In this document: in pieces, positions 1 through 5,290 of the stretch
How the letters are laid out: every line of letters starts with the position of its first letter
Numbering within the stretch: position 1 is the first letter of the stretch
NCBI GenBank assembly: GCA_937910265.1
Contig: CALEPD010000017.1
Location: forward strand, 1 to 5,824
DNA: 5,824 nt
DNA from: an uncultured Bacteroidales bacterium
GTDB taxonomy: Bacteria > Bacteroidota > Bacteroidia > Bacteroidales > P3
Direction: 5' to 3'
Notes under the pieces: generated by a model
The model's database searches: none
What the model was told of the DNA's origin: nothing
The model's input: the letters and a program-made list of their open reading frames with translations, nothing else
Position numbers and translations under genes: made by a program

Positions 1-638
1 CCGTGGGCCATGACACGCTCCAACTCGTCGAGATTGCGCACTTCGACTTCGATTTTCAAATTCTTGTGATGCTCGTCGAGATACTGACGGGTGCGGTCGA
101 TAGCGGCCTCGATACCTCCGGCGAAGTCGATATGGTTGTCCTTCAACATAATCATATCGTAGAGACCGATACGGTGGTTGGTGCCGCCGCCGCATTTGAC
201 TGCGTATTTTTCGAGCAAGCGCATGTTGGGAGTGGTTTTACGGGTGTCGAGCAGACGTGTGCGGGTGCCCTCGAGCATCTGCACCATATAATGGGTTTGG
301 GTGGCAATGCCACTTAGACGCTGCATGAAATTGAGCGCCGTGCGCTCGGCCGTAAGAATACCACGGGAATGGCCCTCGATCAACATAATGACGTCACCTT
401 TCTCCACAACGTCGCCGTCGTGCTTGAGTCAGGTTGTAGAAAGGGTATTGTCAACCATTTTAAATACCTTCTCACCTACTTCGACACCACACAAAATACC
501 TTTTTGTTTTGCCACCATCTTGGCATTGTCGACTGCGTCGGAAGGAATACATGCCAGTGTACTGTGGTCGCCATCGCCGATATCCTCGCGTAAAGCCATC
601 TGTATCAGCTCATCTAAATTCTGAATGTTGATCATCAT
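1..638 (-). pseudogene. nadC: nadC, quinolinate phosphoribosyltransferase (nicotinate-nucleotide pyrophosphorylase, carboxylating), 5' three quarters, interrupted by an in-frame TGA
   Basis: NadC converts quinolinate and PRPP to nicotinate mononucleotide, CO2 and PPi in cytosolic de novo NAD synthesis. Reading the minus strand from ATG 638, the N-terminus carries the family signature REDIGDGDHST. After codon 70 the same frame gives LTAERTALNFMQRLSGIAT, DTRKTTPNMRLLEKY and KCGGGTNHRIGLYDMIMLKDNHI, which are the PRPP/quinolinate-binding core, then IEVEVRNLDEL. About 212 codons are present of the usual ~280, and the C-terminus lies beyond the left edge. Codon 70 (429-431) is TGA, but no frame shift occurs and the protein is well conserved on both sides. 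This is therefore a recent nonsense mutation or a base error, not an old decayed gene. A TTG at 695 would extend the frame but lies inside the promoter, so ATG 638 (or ATG 635) is preferred. The gene is transcribed divergently from rex. The family call is very secure; functional status is uncertain. Confidence 0.9.
429..431 (-). other. In-frame TGA stop within nadC (codon 70)
   Basis: The codons ...TCT ACA ACC TGA CTC AAG CAC GAC GGC GAC... are in one continuous frame, giving VDNTLSTT-stop-LKHDGDVVEKGD. Reassignment of UGA is unlikely: tryptophan codons in the neighbouring genes are TGG and the CoA-transferase gene terminates with TGA directly followed by a stem-loop. One substitution (for example from TTA, CGA, GGA or TGG) would restore the gene. 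Confidence 0.85.
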
Positions 639-692
639 GTCAATTGTACTTTCGGCCGGAAAGCGGTGTGCAATCCAGCATTTTTTGAATTG

Positions 693-726
693 CAAAAATA
701 CAAATAATTATTTAACATTACACAAA
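693..726 (-). promoter_or_regulatory. nadC promoter (Bacteroidetes type)
   Basis: On the minus strand, TATTTTTG at 700-693 is a perfect match to the Bacteroidetes -7 box TAnnTTTG. A TTTG at 726-723 can serve as the -33 box with a 22-nt spacer, slightly longer than the usual ~19-21. Transcription would start near 688, leaving a leader of about 50 nt before ATG 638. Confidence 0.6.
702..713. repeat. Perfect 12-bp palindrome AAATAATTATTT between nadC and rex
   Basis: AAATAATTATTT equals its own reverse complement and lies in the spacer between the proposed -7 and -33 boxes of the nadC promoter, where a repressor could block polymerase. The region is very AT-rich, so chance palindromes are expected. 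An operator role is speculative. Confidence 0.3.
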
Positions 727-763
727 AAATATTAAAAAAAAAACACCATTTAATAAAAAAATG

Positions 764-771
764 TATTTTTG
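764..771 (+). promoter_or_regulatory. rex promoter -7 box
   Basis: TATTTTTG, followed by C, fits TAnnTTTG exactly. No good TTTG -33 box is seen at the expected distance; that stretch is A-rich. Transcription would begin around 776, which rules out the upstream ATG at 761 as start codon and supports ATG 797, with a short leader of roughly 20 nt. Confidence 0.6.
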
Positions 772-796
772 CAATTTACACACAGGCGTTTATTTA

Positions 797-1441
797 ATGA
801 AAGACAAGCAGAACTCACTGATTATCTTAAAGTCAACATTAGGGAGACTCCCTTTATATTACTGTAATATTGAGGAACGTAAAGCTGCAGGAGAAGAATA
901 TGTCTCCGCAACTTCTATTGCCGAAAGTTTATCGATAAACCCTGTTCAAGTAAGAAAAGACCTTGCCAGCATCAGCTCGGAACCAGGACGTCCGAAACTG
1001 GGATTCAAGATCGACAGCCTCTTGGTTGACCTCAAGACATTTCTCGGCTACGACCGCTACGACGAAGCGGTATTGGTGGGCGTAGGAGCATTGGGACGCG
1101 TGTTGCTGCAATACACAGGATTCGACGGCTATGGTTTGGGTATAGTGGCCGGTTTCGACGCCAACCCCAAAGAAAAAAGCATTGCCGGAAAGCCTGTGCT
1201 GCCCATGAGCAAGCTCGCCTCGACCCTCAGCAAACTAAAGATAAAAATCGGCATCATCGCAGTGCCCGCACGTGCCGCACAGGAAATAGCCGACATACTG
1301 ATTGAAAACGGAGTAGAGGCCATCTGGAATTTCGCACCCACCACCCTCTCGCTTCCTGAAGGCATGCTGGTGAAGAACGAAAACCTCGCCGCCTCGCTTG
1401 CCGCACTCACCACCGAGCTGCACAAGCGCAACGACAATTAA
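797..1441 (+). CDS. rex: Redox-sensing transcriptional repressor Rex
   Basis: Rex is a cytosolic dimeric repressor that binds operators when NADH/NAD+ is low and leaves them when NADH binds. It controls fermentation, hydrogenase and respiratory genes. The 214-residue product is typical in length. Residues 7-70 form the winged helix: LPLYYCNIEERKAAG, then VSATSIAESLSINPVQVRKDLA (recognition-helix signature QVRKDL), then a wing SEPGRPKLGFKI that replaces the GEFGKxGxGY form of Firmicutes Rex. The Rossmann domain has GVGALG at 95-100, GIVAGFD at 115-121, GIIAVPARAAQEIAD at 152-166 and NFAPTTLSLPEGMLVKNENLAASLAAL near the end. Start 797 is chosen because ATG 761 lies in the promoter. It is divergent from nadC and upstream of likely target genes for fermentation and hydrogen metabolism. 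Confidence 0.95.
   Translation: MKDKQNSLIILKSTLGRLPLYYCNIEERKAAGEEYVSATSIAESLSINPVQVRKDLASISSEPGRPKLGFKIDSLLVDLKTFLGYDRYDEAVLVGVGALGRVLLQYTGFDGYGLGIVAGFDANPKEKSIAGKPVLPMSKLASTLSKLKIKIGIIAVPARAAQEIADILIENGVEAIWNFAPTTLSLPEGMLVKNENLAASLAALTTELHKRNDN
927..940. repeat. Perfect 14-bp palindrome GTTTATCGATAAAC inside rex
   Basis: GTTTATCGATAAAC is its own reverse complement and overlaps codons 44-48 (SLSIN) of rex, about 150 bp downstream of the proposed transcription start. Its centre TTATCGATAA is shared with the element at 1691 (core TATCGATA) and the element at 3362. It could be an intragenic autoregulatory operator; it could also be chance. Confidence 0.4.
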
Positions 1442-1480
1442 GCGAAGCCCCTCCCCTATTGTTTTGTCAAAAAAAACGCA

Positions 1481-1508
1481 GGTTCTCTTACATGTAACGG
1501 AACCTTTT
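1481..1508 (+). terminator. Probable intrinsic terminator after rex
   Basis: GGTTC at 1481-1485 pairs with GAACC at 1500-1504. Between them lies the palindrome TTACATGTAA (1488-1497), and TTTT follows at 1505-1508. It lies 40 nt past the rex stop. An A-run (1469-1476) precedes it on the other side, so it might act in both directions. The stem has a mismatch and the T-tract is short, so strength is uncertain. Confidence 0.5.
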
Positions 1509-1623
1509 GTCTCCATGATGGCTATACAGCCTTTTGATGCCCCCGCAAAATGATGCACAAAAGTGCTGTTTCCCACTCAAAAAAACGTGTCAATTTGGTC
1601 AAAAATTGCCTATTTTCATATCC

Positions 1624-1636
1624 TTTAATCGATAAA
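1624..1636. repeat. Imperfect palindrome TTTAATCGATAAA
   Basis: It is centred on ATCGAT and has one mismatched pair in the 12-bp core arms. It lies 68 bp upstream of the ATCGAT centre of the shared element, and could be an auxiliary site for the same regulator. Evidence is motif similarity only. Confidence 0.3.
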
Positions 1637-1680
1637 TTTGTAGCGATATATCAATCCAAGTAAAAATTTTTCTACTTATG

Positions 1681-1714
1681 TATCAATAATTTATTATCGA
1701 TATAAAAAGTTTTA
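1681..1714 (+). promoter_or_regulatory. Shared regulatory element, copy A, upstream of the CoA-transferase promoter
   Basis: TATCAATA (1681-1688) is followed by TTATTATCGATA (1691-1702) and then TAAAAAGTTTTA (1703-1714). The last 24 bp differ from the copy at 3362-3385 by one base. TATCAATA aligns with TATCAGTA at 3352-3359 at the same 10-bp offset. The element ends where the -33 box begins, so it spans roughly -69 to -36. It includes a TATCGATA palindrome, as expected for a dimeric DNA-binding regulator. The position fits an activator or an upstream-bound repressor. Confidence 0.65.
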
Positions 1715-1745
1715 TTTGGTAATTAATATATTTTATGTATTTTTG
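1715..1745 (+). promoter_or_regulatory. CoA-transferase promoter (Bacteroidetes type)
   Basis: TTTG at 1715-1718, a 19-nt spacer, and TATTTTTG at 1738-1745 reproduce the Bacteroidetes consensus TTTG-N19-TAnnTTTG exactly. Transcription would start near 1750 and give a leader of about 140 nt. Confidence 0.8.
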
Positions 1746-1834
1746 CGCCCCGAAAAGGAAAGTAATTTGATACACAACTCAATCGAACAATCGCACACCA
1801 ACACTAAACATACTGCCACAGACGTAACTCATGG

Positions 1835-1853
1835 CTTTCTGACGAACAGAAAG
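1835..1853 (+). repeat. Leader hairpin, 7-bp perfect stem
   Basis: CTTTCTG (1835-1841), loop ACGAA, CAGAAAG (1847-1853). It ends 9 nt before the ATG at 1863 and 40 nt before the CoA-transferase start. It may affect leader stability or translation. There is no T-tract, so it is not an obvious attenuator. Confidence 0.4.
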
Positions 1854-1862
1854 AACAACACA

Positions 1863-1907
1863 ATGGCCGAACCCCTGCAGACAGCAAAACACTATGCATT
1901 GGACTGA
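1863..1907 (+). CDS. Possible 14-codon leader peptide overlapping the CoA-transferase start
   Basis: ATG 1863 opens MAEPLQTAKHYALD, which stops at TGA 1905-1907. It overlaps the first 14 nt of the CoA-transferase gene in another frame. Such an overlap could couple translation of the two. No ribosome-binding site stands out, there is no homologue I recognise, and the composition is unremarkable, so this may simply be a chance ORF. Confidence 0.2.
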   Translation: MAEPLQTAKHYALD

Positions 1908-3198
1908 GATTTACAAAACCCGACTCACCACAGTCGAAAATGCCATTAAAAACATCAAGAATGGCGACACTGTAGTAACAACAGGATTTGCAAGTACTCC
2001 TCTTGAAAGCTTGAAAGCTTTATCTGCCAATCACAACAACTACCACGATGTAACTATTTACAATATGTTGCCGATGGGAGAAGGCGAATGTTTTAAACCC
2101 GAATGTCATAACAACTTTTGTCATCTAACTAACTTTGTCTGTGCCATATCCAGACCGCCAATCTGGAATGGCACGGGCTTTTACATGCCAGCCTTCTTCA
2201 AAGACGTGCCTCAAATGATAGGCAAAAGCATACGCTGCGATGTTGCCATCATCTCGACCACCCCTCCTGACGAAGATGGTTTTGTATCGCTCGGCGCCAC
2301 CAACACCTACGCCATGTCAGCCATAGAGAATGCCGACGTTGTGATTGCCGAGGTCAACCCCAACCAACCCAGAACATTCGGAGACACACATCTACATATA
2401 TCGAAAATCAAACATATAGTTCCCGTCAACTACAAACTCCCCGAACTGCACTCAGCACCACTCGACCCTGTAGAGGAAACCATTGGACGCCATTGCGCAA
2501 CCCTTATCGAAGACGGCTCCACCTTGCAGATTGGCATCGGCGCCATTCCTGACGCCGTGTTGGCAGAGCTGACCGACAAGCACGATCTGGGCATACACAC
2601 CGAGATGTTCTCGGACGGCGTGATGAACCTGATTGAAGCCGGCGTGATAACCGGCAATAAAAAGACCTTGCTCAAGGGCAAGATTGTCACCACTTTCGTG
2701 ATGGGAAGCGAGAAACTGTATAAATTTGTGGACAACAATCCGATGGTGGAATTTTACAGTGTTGACTATATCAACGACCCATACATCATCGGAAAGAACA
2801 ACAAGATGGTGGCCATCAACTCGTGTATAGAGGTTGACCTTCAGGGACAGGTGGCCAGCGAAAGCATGGGAACCCGTCAATACAGCGGCACCGGCGGACA
2901 GGTGGATTTTGTACGCGGTGCAGCATTGTCGAACGAGGGCAAAAGCATCATGGCCATGCGCTCGACCGCCGCCCACGGCACCATCAGCCGCATTGTATCA
3001 GTGCTGTCACCAGGTGCGGCCGTCACCACTTCGCGCAACGATGTCGACTATGTGGTGACAGAATATGGCATCGCTCACCTAAAAGGGCTGCACCTGCATC
3101 AGCGCGCCGAGGCTCTGATTGCCATCGCACACCCCGATTTCAGAGATAATCTATGGAAAGAATACCGTCATTTTTATAACAACAATTACAAAGGATGA
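1894..3198 (+). CDS. abfT: 4-hydroxybutyrate CoA-transferase / butyryl-CoA:acetate-type CoA-transferase (acetyl-CoA hydrolase/transferase family)
   Basis: This cytosolic family I CoA-transferase moves CoA between acyl-CoA and acetate through a glutamyl-CoA intermediate. The 434 residues match the length and layout of clostridial AbfT from the first residues (MHWTEIYKTR aligned with MDWKKIYEDR), supporting start 1894. Visible motifs are ISTTPPDEDGFVSLG (120-134), IGRHCATLIEDGSTLQIGIGAIPDAVL (core GIGAIPD at 214-220), GIHTEMFSDGVMNL with the catalytic glutamate E237, SGTGGQVDFVRGA (331-343), and DYVVTEYGIAHLKG (385-398). It is monocistronic by context: its own promoter and leader lie upstream and a stem-loop overlaps its stop codon. 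The substrate cannot be fixed from sequence. 4-Hydroxybutyrate is the usual annotation, but butyryl-CoA:acetate transfer, the last step of butyrate formation, is equally plausible in Bacteroidales. Confidence 0.92.
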   Translation: MHWTEIYKTRLTTVENAIKNIKNGDTVVTTGFASTPLESLKALSANHNNYHDVTIYNMLPMGEGECFKPECHNNFCHLTNFVCAISRPPIWNGTGFYMPAFFKDVPQMIGKSIRCDVAIISTTPPDEDGFVSLGATNTYAMSAIENADVVIAEVNPNQPRTFGDTHLHISKIKHIVPVNYKLPELHSAPLDPVEETIGRHCATLIEDGSTLQIGIGAIPDAVLAELTDKHDLGIHTEMFSDGVMNLIEAGVITGNKKTLLKGKIVTTFVMGSEKLYKFVDNNPMVEFYSVDYINDPYIIGKNNKMVAINSCIEVDLQGQVASESMGTRQYSGTGGQVDFVRGAALSNEGKSIMAMRSTAAHGTISRIVSVLSPGAAVTTSRNDVDYVVTEYGIAHLKGLHLHQRAEALIAIAHPDFRDNLWKEYRHFYNNNYKG

Positions 3199-3260
3199 TT
3201 GAATGGTGGTGTGCCTCTTTCCCCTTGTTTACTTTCCTCTAAGAGCCACCACCTTCAATC
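3197..3260 (+). terminator. Large stem-loop at the 3' end of the CoA-transferase gene
   Basis: GATTGAA (3197-3203) pairs with TTCAATC (3254-3260), and GGTGGTG (3205-3211) pairs with CACCACC (3247-3253), with a single bulged T3204. A further CTCTT (3215-3219) pairs with AAGAG (3241-3245) inside. The stem overlaps the stop codon TGA. No T-tract follows, so it may act as a 3'-end stabiliser or processed terminus rather than a classical intrinsic terminator. Confidence 0.55.
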
Positions 3261-3351
3261 GTTAAACCAGGTACAAAACAGCACTGAAAACAGGCATAAC
3301 TACAACAAATACCACCACCAATAAGTTAAAAAAGAATCTTTACCACCACAA

Positions 3352-3385
3352 TATCAGTACCTTATTATCGATAAAAAAAGTTTTA
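3352..3385 (+). promoter_or_regulatory. Shared regulatory element, copy B, upstream of the hydrogenase-module promoter
   Basis: TATCAGTA (3352-3359), then TTATTATCGATA (3362-3373), then AAAAAAGTTTTA (3374-3385). This matches copy A with one mismatch over 24 bp and keeps the same 47-bp offset from its start at 3362 to the -7 box. The surrounding spacer is not otherwise alike, which argues for selection on the element rather than recent duplication. Confidence 0.65.
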
Positions 3386-3408
3386 CAATCAGGATAAGTA
3401 TTTTTTTG

Positions 3409-3416
3409 TACTTTTG
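3409..3416 (+). promoter_or_regulatory. -7 box of the NuoE-like/hydS promoter
   Basis: TACTTTTG fits TAnnTTTG. The position where a -33 TTTG is expected (3386-3389) reads CAAT, so the promoter is probably weak alone and may depend on a factor bound at the shared element just upstream. The leader is about 70 nt. Confidence 0.6.
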
Positions 3417-3454
3417 CACATTCAAAATTAGTTAAATACATATATAAAAAACAT

Positions 3455-3470
3455 CTGACGTTGAAGTCAG
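3455..3470 (+). repeat. Leader hairpin, 5-bp stem
   Basis: CTGAC (3455-3459), loop GTTGAA, GTCAG (3466-3470), located 22 nt before the start codon of the NuoE-like gene. It is short and could be chance. Confidence 0.25.
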
Positions 3471-3492
3471 CCACAAGAAAAAAAGCGTTGAT

Positions 3493-3792
3493 ATGACTAT
3501 AAAAGTTTGCGTTGGCAGCTCTTGCCATCTGAAAGGTTCTTACGATGTAATCGAAGCATTTAAAGAGGTATTGCGCAAATACGATGTTGAGGACATTATT
3601 GAGCTACAGGCAAGTTTTTGTCTTGGCCACTGTGCCAAAGGTGTAACCGCATTATGCAATTGCTCACACACATCGACAGAAAGTCCCAATGTGGAAAAAG
3701 TTGACGAAGGCTACATCATACACGGTTTGAATGCCTCAAACGTAGAAGAGCTGTTTGCCAAGGAAGTTTATCCAACTCTGAACCTGAACTAA
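3493..3792 (+). CDS. NuoE/HndA-like thioredoxin-fold [2Fe-2S] protein
   Basis: This small electron-transfer protein resembles the C-terminal domain of the 24-kDa subunit of complex I and of bifurcating or NADP-reducing hydrogenases. The 99 residues hold the four-cysteine pattern for one [2Fe-2S] cluster: C6-x4-C11 in VCVGSSCHLKGS and C43-x3-C47 in ASFCLGHCAKGV. Two more cysteines, C55 and C57, follow. The N-terminal helical bundle of full-length NuoE (~160 residues) is missing, so only the thioredoxin-like domain is present. ATG 3493 is the first in-frame start and gives VCVGSSC at the expected N-terminal position. A 57-nt gap separates it from the hydrogenase-like gene, with no terminator in between, so the two are probably co-transcribed. 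Its likely job is passing electrons within a hydrogenase module; the partner is inferred from context. Confidence 0.85.
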   Translation: MTIKVCVGSSCHLKGSYDVIEAFKEVLRKYDVEDIIELQASFCLGHCAKGVTALCNCSHTSTESPNVEKVDEGYIIHGLNASNVEELFAKEVYPTLNLN

Positions 3793-3849
3793 ATCATACC
3801 CCCCACAACTAACCATACGGATTTTTCCTAAAAGAGAAGAGAATTGAAT

Positions 3850-5280
3850 ATGTCAACATATCTCGAATTTCGCACCGTGCAATGCAAAGACTGCTACAAA
3901 TGTCTCCGCGAATGCCCGGTAAAGGCCATCGACATAAAAGACCACCACGCAAAAATAATAGAAGACCACTGCATTCTTTGCGGCCACTGCACCCAAGTAT
4001 GCCCACAGAACGCAAAGATTGTACACAGTGAGTTGTCGGTAGTACGCGAACTGCTTGCCAGCGGTGCACGCGTTGCCGCTTCGGTTGCGCCATCGTTCAT
4101 ATCGAGTCTCAGCCAAGAGGATTTTTCCATACTCCATATTGCCCTCGCCAAACTGGGATTTGCCGTAGCCGAGGAAACCGCCGTAGGCGCACAGGCTATT
4201 GTGGAAGAATACAAGCGAGTGCTGCAGAAAGGTGAGATGCGCAACTTCATCACCTCGGCATGTCCGGCAGCCTGCCGTCTGATACAGATGTACTACCCCA
4301 AGGCACTGCCTTATCTCGCACCGGTTGATTCGCCGATGGTGGCGCATGCAAAAATGATGCGCAAGAACAACCCCGACACCAAGGTCGTATTCATAGGTCC
4401 CTGCATCGCCAAAAAACGCGAGGCCGATGAACACGGCATCGACGCTGTACTTACCTTTGACGAACTGATAATTCTTTTCGAAGAGAACAATATCGACCTC
4501 TCGAACATCAACCGTCTTGCCATCGACATGGACGAAAACGGAGCCAACCGTGCCAAATCGTTCCCCGCAACACGCGGCATCATCCGTTCGTTTGACGCCC
4601 TTCCCGAAGGATACAAATATATGGCTGTCGACGGTATTGACCGTTGTGTGGAGGTGCTCGAGAACATCGACAACCTCGACCACGTATTCCTTGAGATGAA
4701 TATATGCCCCGGTGGCTGCATCAACGGCCCCAACGCCATAAAACAACATGGCGGAGTCACCAAAGCCGAGAACGACATCAACAACTATGTGGACAAAGAG
4801 ATGTCCACAAGACCGGTTGTTGCCACTCCGGAATCAAACATCAGCTTTGCCTTCGCTCATCCACGTCTCAGGGCACACAGCCGTCCCGCTACAGAGAAGG
4901 AGATTGAAGATGTATTGCACCGTACCGGAAAATACGAGAAAAGCGACGAGCTGAACTGCGGCGCCTGCGGATACAACAGCTGCCGCGAGAAAGCATGGGC
5001 AGTGGTGAACGGCTACGCCGACATCGACATCTGTCTGCCCTACATGCGCAAACGCGCCGAAAGCTTGGCAGTTGACATTGTACACTATTCGCCCGAAGGT
5101 GTTATACTCGTCGATCCCGACATGAATATATTCGACACCAATGCCACAGCCATGAAAATGCTGGGATTGACCGGACAACCCGAACAACACAAAGGTCGCC
5201 CGCTGTCGGATTTCTTCCCTCCCATCGACTTCTACAACGCCTACACCAAGAAACAAAAGGTTGAAAACCGTTGTCTGCAC
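3850..5280 (+). CDS. hydS: Group C (HydS-like) putative sensory [FeFe]-hydrogenase with PAS domain, 3' end missing
   Basis: The open frame starts at ATG 3850, preceded by the purine-rich AGAGAAGAGA. Residues 12-52 form a two-[4Fe-4S] ferredoxin domain (C12, C15, C18, C22; C41, C44, C47, C51). The H-cluster domain follows, with loop 1 TSACP (C138), loop 2 GPCIAKKREAD (C185) and loop 3 MNICPGGCING (C286, C290), so all four H-cluster cysteine ligands are present. Loop 1 has A137 where catalytic hydrogenases have the proton-transfer cysteine of TSCCP, a trait of sensory group C enzymes. An FeS domain has C370-x2-C373-x4-C378-x16-C395. A PAS domain begins near 405 (DIVHYSPEGVILVDPDMNIFDTNATAMKMLG) and breaks off around residue 477 at the contig junction. 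It probably senses H2 or redox state in the cytosol and signals to a partner, often a PP2C-type phosphatase encoded next in such clusters; that partner is not in this window. Confidence 0.88.
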
Positions 5281-5290
5281 ATCGGCAGCA
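5269..5290. other. Probable chimeric junction between Bacteroidales and actinobacterial DNA
   Basis: Up to about KKQKVENRC (ending near 5274) the translation is a normal PAS domain with mixed codon use. From GSTAAVVAAG (5284 onward) it is an actinobacterial signal peptide with strongly GC-ending codons. The exact join may lie anywhere within 5269-5290, because CAC ATC GGC could belong to either side. The PAS domain is cut mid-fold and the second protein lacks its start codon, as expected for an artificial or random join. Confidence 0.8.

Larger units (their letters stand above)
1442..1893. other. 452-bp intergenic regulatory region between rex and the CoA-transferase gene
   Basis: No convincing protein gene is seen apart from a possible 14-codon leader ORF at the end. 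In order it holds the rex terminator, a low-complexity stretch, an imperfect ATCGAT palindrome (1624-1636), the palindrome GATATATC (1645-1652), an AT-rich inverted repeat (AAGTA 1658-1662 with TACTT 1673-1677), the 34-bp shared element (1681-1714), a strong promoter (1715-1745) and a roughly 140-nt leader with a small hairpin. Confidence 0.7.

Noticed and set aside
1..638. UGA recoded as an amino acid, explaining the TGA in nadC
   Set aside because: TGA is used as a terminator by the CoA-transferase gene, with a stem-loop starting at that stop, and tryptophan is encoded by TGG. No other internal TGA appears in the real genes.
639..695. nadC starting at TTG 695
   Set aside because: It lies in the nadC -7 box, and the NadC family begins close to ATG 638.
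761..799. Rex starting at ATG 761, twelve codons upstream
   Set aside because: That ATG overlaps the -7 box TATTTTTG, so it would not be in the transcript; the extra residues do not resemble Rex.
2452..2976. 174-codon open frame on the minus strand
   Set aside because: It is antisense to the conserved CoA-transferase core and shows no family features.
3310..3349. Repeated ACCACCAC tracts as a repeat array or CRISPR-like element
   Set aside because: The tracts are only 8-10 bp, irregularly spaced and low in complexity, with no spacer structure.
3853..4749. 298-codon open frame on the minus strand
   Set aside because: It lies wholly opposite the hydrogenase gene, has no recognisable motifs, and the plus-strand frame has clear Fe-S and H-cluster motifs.
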